IMG/VR virus record: IMGVR_UViG_3300017992_000065
Location: 1-30,170 of that record
Length of the DNA stretch: 30,170 nucleotides
From: a virus
Strand: one strand, 5' to 3'
Positions 24,720 to 30,170 of the stretch are shown in pieces. The translations under genes and the position numbers were made by a program. The notes below the pieces were generated by a model. That model searched no databases and was not told the DNA's origin. It saw only the letters and a program-made list of their open reading frames with translations. The first letter of the stretch is position 1; each line of letters opens with the position of its first letter.

Positions 24720-24731
24720 TCGAGGCAAGGT

Positions 24732-24800
24732 CCGGTCCCGTGAAAGCCGGGACCGGGCTCCCTCCGGGGAGCTCGCGACGCTCAACTCGATACATCGAGT
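24732..24800 (+). promoter_or_regulatory. Array of three hairpins between genes (structured leader or processing element)
   Basis: Three perfect hairpins lie within 69 nt. CCGGTCCCG/CGGGACCGG (24732-24740, 24748-24756) is a 9-bp stem with a 7-nt loop. GCTCCC/GGGAGC (24757-24762, 24767-24772) closes a TCCG loop, which as RNA is C(UCCG)G, a UNCG-type stable tetraloop. ACTCGA/TCGAGT (24785-24790, 24795-24800) closes a TACA loop and ends 13 nt before the next ATG. None is followed by a T-tract, so these are not ordinary terminators. More likely an mRNA stability, processing or translation-control element, or a small RNA. Confidence 0.6.
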
Positions 24801-24813
24801 ACAAGGAGAGACT

Positions 24814-25041
24814 ATGCAGATCAAATCATTCGAGCCGAGCGGGTTCCTCGGAGCCCTGGTCAACACGAAAAAAACGGTCGTGTTCGGGCCCTCCGATTAT
24901 CCCAGGATCCGGATCACTCAGATCGACAACCTGGGACTCGGGAAAGGAAAGGAGGAGCTCCTCGTCGAGCGGTACGACGGGCCAACGGGAGAGTGGATCG
25001 AGATCGAGGTCCTCGATTATCGCCGGCCGCGGGGGAGGTAG
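24814..25041 (+). CDS. Small unrecognised early protein
   Basis: 75 residues after ACAAGGAGAG, a leader shared with other early genes. Beta-rich with alternating strands (KKTVVFGPSDYPRIRITQ, KEELLVERYDGPTGEW, IEIEVLDYRR) and a basic end. No cysteines, no membrane helix. It is the gene whose message would carry the three-hairpin leader. Function not recognised. Confidence 0.75.
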   Translation: MQIKSFEPSGFLGALVNTKKTVVFGPSDYPRIRITQIDNLGLGKGKEELLVERYDGPTGEWIEIEVLDYRRPRGR

Positions 25042-25042
25042 T

Positions 25043-25576
25043 ATGTACTTTTTCAAAGAGACCGAGCGCGGATTATGGACCGTCGGAGCGGAGGACTCCG
25101 GCGGCCAGTTTCATCCGGAGAGCGATCACTCGAGTATCGGGGAGGCGGCCGACCGGGTCGCGTATCTCAACGGCTACTCAAAGGCTTTTGATATCAAGGC
25201 GGACGCCGGCGACTGCTATATCGTAAACGGGATCCACTCATGGATACTGGTCGCCGAGGGGCGGACGATCCCTTTCTCCGGCGGGTGTTTCGCCGAGTAC
25301 CTGGGGGACGTATACAAGCGGCTCGGGTTTACGCCGCACTATCTTAAACAGTACGGGCAATTTGACATTCGAGGTTTTCGGGTCAACGACCGGGTCCGGG
25401 CTCTACCCTGGGCGGTCTCCGGAGCGTACAACCTCGGGGCCACGGAAGCTCGAGACGGTTTCGTCCGGTCGTCAATGGAGGATCAAGGGAAAGTAGTCGT
25501 CGAGTTCGAGTATCCGTACAAAGAACACTCGATATTGAGTCTACCGATTGACCGGGTTTTTAGATACACTCTGTAG
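25043..25576 (+). CDS. Unrecognised early protein with SH3-like C-terminal pattern
   Basis: 177 residues from ATG 25043, one base after the previous stop; GGGGGAGG lies just upstream. The frame is open far upstream, but that part covers other genes and is rejected. The N-terminal part (YFFKETERGLWTVGAEDSGG, RVAYLNGYSKAFDIKAD) looks like a small globular domain. The last ~65 residues (RVNDRVRALPWAVSGAYNL, then GKVVVEFEYPYKE) have the strand order of SH3-like barrels, often nucleic-acid binding. No catalytic motif; function unknown. A promoter starts 2 bp after its stop. Confidence 0.78.
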   Translation: MYFFKETERGLWTVGAEDSGGQFHPESDHSSIGEAADRVAYLNGYSKAFDIKADAGDCYIVNGIHSWILVAEGRTIPFSGGCFAEYLGDVYKRLGFTPHYLKQYGQFDIRGFRVNDRVRALPWAVSGAYNLGATEARDGFVRSSMEDQGKVVVEFEYPYKEHSILSLPIDRVFRYTL

Positions 25577-25578
25577 AC

Positions 25579-25607
25579 TTGACCGCTCCGGTATGGCGTG
25601 GTATAGT
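25579..25607 (+). promoter_or_regulatory. Sigma-70-type promoter for the recombination genes
   Basis: TTGACC (25579-25584), a 17-bp spacer and TATAGT (25602-25607) are close to consensus. A start near 25614 would give a short leader of about 24 nt before the Rad52-family gene at 25638. It begins 2 bp after the previous stop codon. Confidence 0.82.
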
Positions 25608-25637
25608 GAGAGACCATTTTTCAAAGGAGAGAAAATC

Positions 25638-26354
25638 ATGGTAACAAAAAAAGAGCTCGAACTATTGCGGGCCCCATTGGTTGACGCCGAGGTCGACTGG
25701 CGGGCCTCGAGGTGCGGGACCGGACAAAAAGGAAAGTACGCTTTCCTGGTCCCCTACTTGAACCGGATCGAGGTGATCGATCGCCGGCTCGACGGGATAC
25801 TTGGCCCGGAGAATTGGAAAAACGAGGTCCTCATCCATGAGGGCGGAGTCGTCTCGACGATATGGATCAACGTCGGCGATACCTGGATCCCTCGGACCGA
25901 CGGGGCCGGGTACACCGACTATGAGGGATTCAAGGGAGGGATCTCCGACGCTTTCAAGCGGGCTTGCGTTCTATGGGGAATAGGGCACGAGCTCTACAAG
26001 GTGAAAGAGGTCGGGGTATTCGGCCAACAGATACACGACGGCTACCCTCCGAACGACGGCGGGTATTACGTCAACCTCCAGGCAAAAGCGAGAAACAATC
26101 AACCGGCCTGGTTTGGATGGGTCGGTAAACCGTCGATCGAGGGATTCTGGAAACTACAGGAGAAAAAGGAGGAAGATAGAAAGGCGGCGGTCGCGAGAAA
26201 AACCGGGGCCGCGCCGACGGCGGAGGGTCCGAGCGGGGGCCCTCCAGGAGATCCCCGATCCGGGGATCCGCGCTACCAGGGAGACGAGTCTCCTCCCGTG
26301 GACGAGTCCGCGCCGCCGGACGACGCCTACAACGACGAGCTCGATATTTTTTAG
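25638..26354 (+). CDS. Rad52-family single-strand annealing protein
   Basis: 238 residues. The core matches phage Rad52/22-type annealing proteins: LDGILGPENWKNEVLIHE, VVSTIWINVGDTWIPR, and the signature TDGAGYTDYEGFKGGISDAFKRA, split here as DGAGYTDYEGFKGG and SDAFKRACVLWGIG, then HELYKV. These anneal complementary strands during phage recombination and genome repair. Residues 175-238 are a disordered Pro/Gly-rich linker ending in an acidic-hydrophobic tip (NDELDIF), reminiscent of SSB tails that recruit partners. Own promoter and AAAGGAGAG ribosome site. The adjacent exonuclease gene completes a two-component recombinase. Confidence 0.9.
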   Translation: MVTKKELELLRAPLVDAEVDWRASRCGTGQKGKYAFLVPYLNRIEVIDRRLDGILGPENWKNEVLIHEGGVVSTIWINVGDTWIPRTDGAGYTDYEGFKGGISDAFKRACVLWGIGHELYKVKEVGVFGQQIHDGYPPNDGGYYVNLQAKARNNQPAWFGWVGKPSIEGFWKLQEKKEEDRKAAVARKTGAAPTAEGPSGGPPGDPRSGDPRYQGDESPPVDESAPPDDAYNDELDIF

Positions 26355-26372
26355 AGGAGAGGTGAAAAAGGA

Positions 26373-27077
26373 ATGTCTGAACGAATGACAGCGAAACCAG
26401 AAAAGATGCTCAAAAAGGACCGGACTCATCAACGGTATTACATCGAGGAGAACGGGAAAAAGATCCGGGTCCCTGGGGTGACTACTATCTGCGGGATCAA
26501 CGCAAAGCCGGCGCTCATCGGATGGGCCAACAAAATGGGACTCGACGGGATCGATACTCGCTCATACGTCGACTCGCGGGCCAACATGGGGACCTGTGCT
26601 CACGATATGGTCGAGGCTTTCCTCCTGGGGAAAGAGCCCTACCTCGACGAGTTCTCAAAGGTCGAGATCGAGTCGGCGGAGTCGTCGCTCCTCTCGTTTC
26701 ACGAATCGATGAAAGGCGTCGAGTATAAATTGATCGGGCTCGAGATTCAGCTTGTAAGCAAACACCTCCGGTGTGGCGGGACGATTGATATCTACTGGGA
26801 GTACAACGGCAAAAAGCGATTAACGGATCTCAAGACGAGCAAGACAATCTATCCGGATCAATGGACCCAGGTCGCCGCCTACTGGGGGATTATGCTCGAC
26901 AACGGGCTCGAGGTCGACGAGGTCTCGATCCTCAATATCCCGCGGGCCGAGGATGAGGAGTTTCTCCATCCGGTCATGGCAAAGGAAAAGCTCCAGCTAC
27001 ACCTCGAGCGGTTCCGACACTCCAGGGCGATATACGATCTCAATAAATCACTAGGGATAAATCAATGGCGAAGCTGA
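26373..27077 (+). CDS. PD-(D/E)XK exonuclease, RecB/Cas4-like, partner of the annealing protein
   Basis: 234 residues. The nuclease core is seen as His77 in GTCAHDMVEAF, Glu124 in GLEIQL, Asp139 in GGTIDIYWE, Asp152-x-Lys154 in LTDLKTSK, and the Q-rich helix QWTQVAAYW (Gln163/166, Tyr170). This order is that of RecB-like and related phage exonucleases. It would resect double-strand ends to make single strands for the Rad52-family protein 18 bp upstream. The N-terminal ~30 residues are basic. The AbrB-like gene begins inside its last 13 bp. Confidence 0.87.
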   Translation: MSERMTAKPEKMLKKDRTHQRYYIEENGKKIRVPGVTTICGINAKPALIGWANKMGLDGIDTRSYVDSRANMGTCAHDMVEAFLLGKEPYLDEFSKVEIESAESSLLSFHESMKGVEYKLIGLEIQLVSKHLRCGGTIDIYWEYNGKKRLTDLKTSKTIYPDQWTQVAAYWGIMLDNGLEVDEVSILNIPRAEDEEFLHPVMAKEKLQLHLERFRHSRAIYDLNKSLGINQWRS

Positions 27078-27232
27078 AACTATGGGGCCTCGTAAAGGTC
27101 CTCAAACAAGGGTACTCGTTACAAGTAACGATTCCGAAAGAGATCGCCGGGGAGCTCGATATCAATCCCGGCGACAAGCTCAAGGTCGAGTACTCGGAAA
27201 AGAGGCGGGAGATTGTCTACTCGATCGACTGA
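27065..27232 (+). CDS. AbrB/SpoVT-type (MazE-like) DNA-binding protein
   Basis: A 55-residue protein easily missed because of its size. The whole sequence fits a swapped-hairpin AbrB domain: GLVKVLKQGYSLQVTIPKEI, then LDINPGDKLKVEYSE and a final strand REIVYSID. The VTIPKEIxxxLxIxxGDxLxV pattern is the family signature. These dimeric proteins act as transcription regulators or as antitoxins. Start ATG 27065 overlaps the nuclease end by 13 bp; GGGA lies about 8 nt upstream. No toxin-like partner is seen next to it, so a regulatory role (for example on the promoter 240 bp downstream) is more likely. Confidence 0.82.
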   Translation: MAKLKLWGLVKVLKQGYSLQVTIPKEIAGELDINPGDKLKVEYSEKRREIVYSID

Positions 27233-27239
27233 TTTCCAG

Positions 27240-27500
27240 GTGCTCACCTACCGAGGGAAGTCTCTCGCGGGGATGAGCGCCGACGAGCTCCGCGGCGTCG
27301 TTGACGATATGGCCGAGACCTATCGCCGGCGGCTCCGGAAGCTCCGCGCCGAGGTCGAGCGGATCGCGAGAAATGCGGACGCGATCTCGAGGGGCGCGAT
27401 TTTTTCGGGAGTCGATTTTTATCGAGAAACTATCACGGGGGCCGTCAAGAAATTATGTGTCGACCTGGACCTTGACGGTATCGAAAGAGGGGAACTATAA
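27240..27500 (+). CDS. Small helical early protein, unknown function
   Basis: From GTG 27240 the product has 86 residues and begins with LTYRGKSLAGMSADELRGVV, a natural-looking N-terminus. An in-frame TTG at 27213, with AGAGG 7 nt upstream, would add 9 residues and cannot be excluded. The rest is helical and charged (RLRKLRAEVERIARNADAIS) and ends VDLDLDGIERGEL. No cysteine or membrane segment. Its final codons carry the promoter at 27472-27501, including the TATAAT box over the stop codon. Confidence 0.68.
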   Translation: MLTYRGKSLAGMSADELRGVVDDMAETYRRRLRKLRAEVERIARNADAISRGAIFSGVDFYRETITGAVKKLCVDLDLDGIERGEL

Positions 27501-27501
27501 T
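27472..27501 (+). promoter_or_regulatory. Strong sigma-70-type promoter for the replication genes
   Basis: TTGACG (27472-27477), an 18-bp spacer and a perfect TATAAT (27496-27501). It lies inside the end of the preceding gene; the TAA stop is part of the -10 box. A start near 27508 would give a leader of about 138 nt before the small membrane protein and the replication initiator. Confidence 0.85.
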
Positions 27502-27645
27502 CGGTATGTCGGTTTGACCGCCGACTCACTTCGATGCACACCGAAAATAGGGACGGGGCCCTCCTGGGAGTATTCGCGCTATGGTGTGCGGCGCGGTACT
27601 CGGTCAACGGGAGGACCTGGTCCCTTTTTTATTTTGGGAGGAAGT
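27502..27645 (+). other. Leader region of the replication transcript
   Basis: No credible gene. Contains GGGA/TCCC (27609-27612, 27621-27624) followed by TTTTTTATTTT, a weak terminator- or attenuator-like element, and then GGGAGGA as ribosome site. Whether it attenuates transcription cannot be judged from the sequence. Confidence 0.35.
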
Positions 27646-27750
27646 GTGAAAGATTTCCTAATCGGAGCCCTCGTCCTGGCGATCCTGGTCGCGGCGTTCT
27701 TATGGGGAGCCCTGGTCCTTTGGATAGTCGCGGAGGCGGTCGCCGGATAA
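27646..27750 (+). CDS. Tiny single-helix membrane protein
   Basis: 34 residues from GTG 27646, preceded by GGGAGGA (27636-27642). Almost the whole product is one membrane helix (FLIGALVLAILVAAFLWGAL, then VLWIVAEAVAG). Its TAA shares the A with the ATG of the replication initiator, so the two are coupled. Codon use matches the phage, and the ribosome site and coupling support it as real. Role unknown; a membrane anchor or early host-interaction protein is possible. Confidence 0.62.
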   Translation: MKDFLIGALVLAILVAAFLWGALVLWIVAEAVAG

Positions 27751-28586
27751 TGCTCGACTCTCTATCCTGGACGCAAGTCTCAAACACATTTATTGACGCA
27801 CTACCGGAGCTCTCCGGGGCCGAGGCGAAAGTCATGATCGTGATTTTTCGATCGACTATCGGCTGGCATAAGACAAGCGACCGGCTCGCGATCTCGAGGA
27901 TCTCGGACCTGGCGGGGATCAAGGATCGAAAAACGATCTCCGACGCGGTCAAGGCCCTCGAGCGCCGGGGATGGATCTCGGTCGATCGGAGAAAATCCGG
28001 GTCGATCATCGATCTCGTTATGGGGGAAAATCCCGCATACGACACGGGAGGTGGTAGGATAATCCAACCACCGGCGGTTGGAAAATCCAACCATGAGCGG
28101 TTGGAAAATCCAACTGTCAAAAGAAATAAAGACTCTAAAAAGAAAGTATATATATCAACGGGGATGGATAATCCCTCAAAGGTCGAGATCGAGGAGGCGG
28201 CGAAAGAGCTCATCGGATATCTGAACGGCCGGACCGGGAGGGATCACCGACCGGACTCATCGGCACTATTGACCGGGATCCGGGGGAGAGCCGCGGACGG
28301 GTTTACCGCTCGGGATATTGCGAAGGTATTCAAATACAAGTGTGATCATTGGATCGGGACCGAGTGGGAGCCCTACTTGCAACCGTCGACGCTCCTCCGG
28401 AAAAGTAAGTTTGACGAGTACGTCGTCGCTATGAGATACGAGGAAAGGGAAAACGGGGAGATAGCAGAAAATGAAAAAAGAAAACGAGAGCTCGAAAGCG
28501 GGGATCCGGGCGGCGGAATTACTCCCGGCGGTATTCAAGAAAATCGACCAGGAGACAATCAAGGGCTTTCTGCGTCGGGACTATGA
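27750..28586 (+). CDS. Replication initiator with N-terminal winged-helix and Phg_2220-type C-terminal domain
   Basis: 278 residues. The N-terminal ~95 residues are a phage replisome-organiser type winged helix (FRSTIGWHKTSDRLAISR, ISDAVKALERRGWI). A polar linker (100-140) is encoded by the iteron and AT-rich DNA. The C-terminal domain has YLNGRTGRDHRP, GFTARDIAKVFKYKCDHW and YLQPSTLLRKSKFDEYV, the signature of the conserved phage C-terminal domain (TIGR02220 type). It should bind the iterons, melt the adjacent AT-rich DNA and recruit the helicase. ATG 27750 is coupled to the preceding stop; the in-frame extension back to 27534 has non-phage codon use and overlaps another gene. Overlaps the next gene by 116 bp. 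Confidence 0.88.
   Translation: MLDSLSWTQVSNTFIDALPELSGAEAKVMIVIFRSTIGWHKTSDRLAISRISDLAGIKDRKTISDAVKALERRGWISVDRRKSGSIIDLVMGENPAYDTGGGRIIQPPAVGKSNHERLENPTVKRNKDSKKKVYISTGMDNPSKVEIEEAAKELIGYLNGRTGRDHRPDSSALLTGIRGRAADGFTARDIAKVFKYKCDHWIGTEWEPYLQPSTLLRKSKFDEYVVAMRYEERENGEIAENEKRKRELESGDPGGGITPGGIQENRPGDNQGLSASGL
28053..28114. repeat. Three palindromic iterons, 23-bp period (candidate replication origin)
   Basis: GGTTGGAAAATCCAACC, a 17-bp palindrome with 7-bp arms, occurs at 28076-28092, at 28099-28114 (last base changed) and as a two-mismatch copy GGTAGGATAATCCAACC at 28053-28069. Starts are spaced exactly 23 bp, about two helical turns. A further core GGAAAATCC lies at 28025-28033, off-phase. 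The array is inside the initiator gene, as in lambda O. Confidence 0.85.
28116..28157. other. AT-rich tract beside the iterons, candidate unwinding element
   Basis: About 42 bp made mostly of A and T, with AAAAGAAATAAAG and GTATATATATCA, in an otherwise GC-rich gene. It directly follows the third iteron. Asymmetric AT-rich DNA next to iterons is the usual melting site of lambdoid origins. Confidence 0.7.
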
Positions 28587-28914
28587 GGAGGCGAAACGGA
28601 TCGGCGCGGACCGGATCGCGGCGCGGATCCGGCAAGAGGCCCGCGGCGGACCTTGCGAATCATGCGGGACTCCCTGGGAGGAGATCGAGGTCAAACATCA
28701 TTACGCGGACTATGTCTACTATTCGCCGGCTTGTCGATGTTTTCCGCGGTGTCCGGTGTGCGGTAATTCCTGGCATCGAGTAGCGGATCCGGGGACCTCG
28801 GTCAACGATCGAAAATGTCCCTCTTGCGGATGGACCAGGGCGAAACAGAAAAAGAAAAACGAGAGCGCCGGCGGAGCGAACGAGCCGAGGCTCCCGTATT
28901 CGGACGACGATTGA
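28471..28914 (+). CDS. Zinc-ribbon protein in the replication module
   Basis: 147 residues, starting at ATG 28471 within the last 116 bp of the initiator gene; GGGGAG lies upstream and no later in-frame start fits. The N-terminal half is helical (LLPAVFKKIDQETIKGFL, RIGADRIAARIRQEA). The second half carries CESC, a C-x-C pair in ACRCFPRC, CPVC and CPSC, enough for two zinc ribbons, followed by a basic tail KQKKKNE. Likely binds DNA or a replication protein. In many phages the gene after the initiator is a helicase loader; no ATPase motif is present here, so that role is not supported. Confidence 0.78.
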   Translation: MKKENESSKAGIRAAELLPAVFKKIDQETIKGFLRRDYEEAKRIGADRIAARIRQEARGGPCESCGTPWEEIEVKHHYADYVYYSPACRCFPRCPVCGNSWHRVADPGTSVNDRKCPSCGWTRAKQKKKNESAGGANEPRLPYSDDD

Positions 28915-28939
28915 AAATCAATTTTGCAAAGGAGAGAAT

Positions 28940-29662
28940 ATGCAAAAGACAGAAACAGCGAAAGCGGTCGTATTGGCGGAGGACGTGAAAAAGATCCTCG
29001 AGAAAGAGGGGACCGAGGTCGTCGACCTGGCCGAGGAGTTCGGAGTCGAGAGCGCGGCGGAGTATGCGTTCGGGCTCGAGCTCCTGGACGATATCAAGGC
29101 GATCGACAAAAAGATCCTCGAGAAGGTGTCGCCGATATGCGACGCAACCAACAAGGCCCACAAAGCCGCGACGACGCTCCGGACCGAGCTCCGGGCTCCA
29201 GGGCTCAAGGCCGAGAAAATCGTAAAGGATAAACTCGACGCATACGACCGGGAACAGCGGCGGATCCAGGAGGAAAAGGACCGGGCGGCCGAGGCGGAGC
29301 GGAGAGCGGAGGAGGAGGCTATCCGAAAAGAACAGGAGCGACTCCTCGAGGAGGCGGCCGATCTCGAGACCCGCGGTGAGGAGACGATCGCGGAGGGCCT
29401 GGTCGACGAGGCCGAGGAGCTCGAGACCTATGTCCCGCCGCCGGTCGAGTTCGGGGGCCCGCCGCCGGAGGACCTGGTCCCTCGAGGGATGGACTACCGG
29501 GACAATTGGAAAGCGGTCGTCTTGACTCCCGACCTGGTCCCGCGGGAGTATTGCTCTCCGGACCTGGTCAAACTAAACAAGCTCGCAAAGGAGACCGAGG
29601 GGAAAGGAGCTCCTCCCGGTGTGATATTCAAAAACGAGCGGATCCGGATCCGGAGGGGGTAG
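28940..29662 (+). CDS. Coiled-coil phage protein, unknown function
   Basis: 240 residues with AAAGGAGAG upstream. The first ~90 residues are helical (LEKEGTEVVDLAEEFGVE, ELLDDIKAIDKKILEKV), then a long charged coiled coil (about 95-155; YDREQRRIQEEKDRAAEAER, EEEAIRKEQERLLEE). An acidic Pro-rich linker (YVPPPVEFGGPPPED) leads to a C-terminal domain starting RGMDYRDNWKAVVLTPDLV. Proteins of this outline are common beside phage recombinase and replication genes, usually of unknown function. No catalytic motif was seen. Confidence 0.78.
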   Translation: MQKTETAKAVVLAEDVKKILEKEGTEVVDLAEEFGVESAAEYAFGLELLDDIKAIDKKILEKVSPICDATNKAHKAATTLRTELRAPGLKAEKIVKDKLDAYDREQRRIQEEKDRAAEAERRAEEEAIRKEQERLLEEAADLETRGEETIAEGLVDEAEELETYVPPPVEFGGPPPEDLVPRGMDYRDNWKAVVLTPDLVPREYCSPDLVKLNKLAKETEGKGAPPGVIFKNERIRIRRG

Positions 29663-29665
29663 GTA

Positions 29666-29902
29666 GTGGCGACGTATGTTTTGTACGCGAAAGAGGGAAA
29701 GGAAACTTGCGGTTTCGAGGTGTGGCGGCCGGCGGATCCGGACGACGAGGCGAGCCGCGGCATGATGGGCGAATGTGGAAAGCCGGCGATCGGTCAACGC
29801 GGGGTTACAAAGGCCGGCACCGCATTATGCGAGGAGCATTTCTATTACTGCGCGAAACTCGACGGGGTCGGTAAAAGGTGGATCGAAACGGAGGCGGAGT
29901 GA
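29666..29902 (+). CDS. Small cysteine/histidine protein, possible zinc binder
   Basis: 78 residues from GTG 29666, after GGAGGGGGTAGG. It contains Cys in ETCGFEVW and GECGKPA, then LCEEHFYYCAK, a Cys/His set that could bind one zinc ion. The overall pattern (modification-like repeats of a short treble-clef type) is too small to assign. Its TGA overlaps the GTG of the next gene. Confidence 0.68.
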   Translation: MATYVLYAKEGKETCGFEVWRPADPDDEASRGMMGECGKPAIGQRGVTKAGTALCEEHFYYCAKLDGVGKRWIETEAE

Positions 29903-30170
29903 ACGGATATCATATAGTCGACTTCGCGGTCCGCGAGTACGGGTTCGCGATCGCGCTCGTCGTCCTGTTTATCGTCGCGTTGATAGTGGTCTCGAGATTG
30001 ACCCGGCGATCGGTCGAGAAGTGGTACGACTACCACCTCCACGACCTTGCGCCGGCCAGGGCGAAAAACATGATCGCTCATCGGGACCAGAAAATCGAAC
30101 GGCTCGAGGAGCGGATCCGGGAGCTCGAGAAGGAAAAGCGGTCCCTGGTCGATGCTACCAGGGCGGCCGC
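29899..30170 (+). CDS. Membrane-anchored coiled-coil protein, 3'-truncated by window edge
   Basis: Starts at GTG 29899 inside the previous stop (GTGA) and remains open to the window end, giving 90 residues so far. A membrane helix (FAIALVVLFIVALIVVSRL, about 16-34) follows a short N-terminus. A long charged helix then begins (KNMIAHRDQKIERLEERI, RELEKEKRSLVD). The layout is that of an N-anchored coiled-coil protein. Function and full length cannot be told. Confidence 0.7.
   Translation, partial: MNGYHIVDFAVREYGFAIALVVLFIVALIVVSRLTRRSVEKWYDYHLHDLAPARAKNMIAHRDQKIERLEERIRELEKEKRSLVDATRAA

Noticed and set aside
24494-25042. Long upstream extension of the frame ending at 25576
   Set aside because: It runs through two other genes and the hairpin array; the ATG at 25043 has a proper ribosome site and the product begins with a natural N-terminus.
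27065-27500. Toxin-antitoxin pair formed by the AbrB-like gene and the next gene
   Set aside because: The 86-residue neighbour has no resemblance to known MazF, VapC or other toxin families that I can see; it is a charged helical protein.
27609-27635. Possible intrinsic terminator in the replication leader
   Set aside because: The stem is only 4 bp (GGGA/TCCC), too weak to call despite the T-run. It is kept only as an attenuator-like remark.
27534-27749. In-frame 72-codon upstream extension of the replication initiator
   Set aside because: Codon use and composition are unlike the phage, it overlaps a well-formed small membrane gene, and the ATG at 27750 is coupled to that gene's stop.
28914-28940. 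TTGAAAATCAATTTTGCAA as promoter or operator
   Set aside because: The symmetry is short and imperfect and there is no matching -10/-35 pair; it is probably just the AT-rich gap before the ribosome site.
1-30170. CRISPR arrays, tRNA genes, insertion sequences, integrase or attachment sites
   Set aside because: No regularly spaced repeats beyond the iterons, no cloverleaf-type segments, no transposase or recombinase motifs and no att-like duplication were noticed.

Overview
The window is a contiguous piece of a double-stranded DNA tailed phage or prophage. Every recognisable gene is on the + strand. Genes are tightly packed, often with 1-4 bp stop/start overlaps. The virion genes point to a siphovirus with an HK97-type capsid: large terminase, HK97-type portal fused to a MuF domain, U35-type prohead protease, major capsid protein, head-tail connectors, tail tube, a tail chaperone pair with a probable -1 frameshift, a tape measure, and no sheath or baseplate genes. 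Base composition is GC-rich, with heavy use of GAG, CTC, GTC, ATC and CGG codons and very many GATC sites. Spanin-like genes suggest a Gram-negative (diderm) host, but the host cannot be named from this sequence.

Layout. 1-5249: packaging and head genes (terL partial, portal-MuF, protease, capsid), closed by a clear intrinsic terminator at 5295-5324. 5350-7908: a three-gene cassette inserted between capsid and connector genes, made of a GT4-type glycosyltransferase, a sulfotransferase-like protein and a radical SAM/SPASM protein. 7909-13463: connectors, tail tube, tail chaperones G and G-T, tape measure. 13464-19589: one 2041-residue tail-tip/receptor-binding protein with three LamG-like domains, a six-repeat Asp-box propeller and a gp53-like tip. 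19586-22311: small accessory and lysis genes (membrane proteins, M15 endolysin, an overlapping spanin-like pair). 22333-22746: two small genes, the first with codon use unlike its neighbours. 22747-23073: a non-coding control region with repeats between late and early modules.

23074-30170 is the early/replication module: unrecognised small proteins, a three-hairpin intergenic element (24732-24800), a consensus-like promoter (25579-25607), a Rad52-family annealing protein plus a PD-(D/E)XK exonuclease, an AbrB-like DNA-binding protein, a second strong promoter (27472-27501), a replication initiator carrying three 23-bp-spaced palindromic iterons and an AT-rich tract (a likely origin inside the gene, as in phage lambda O), zinc-ribbon proteins and a coiled-coil protein. 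The window ends inside a membrane/coiled-coil gene.

The most unusual element is the glycosyltransferase-sulfotransferase-radical SAM cassette directly behind the capsid gene. My inference is a virion or host-surface modification pathway, possibly a sulfated glycan on the particle. No lysogeny genes, integrase, tRNA, insertion sequence or CRISPR array were seen.
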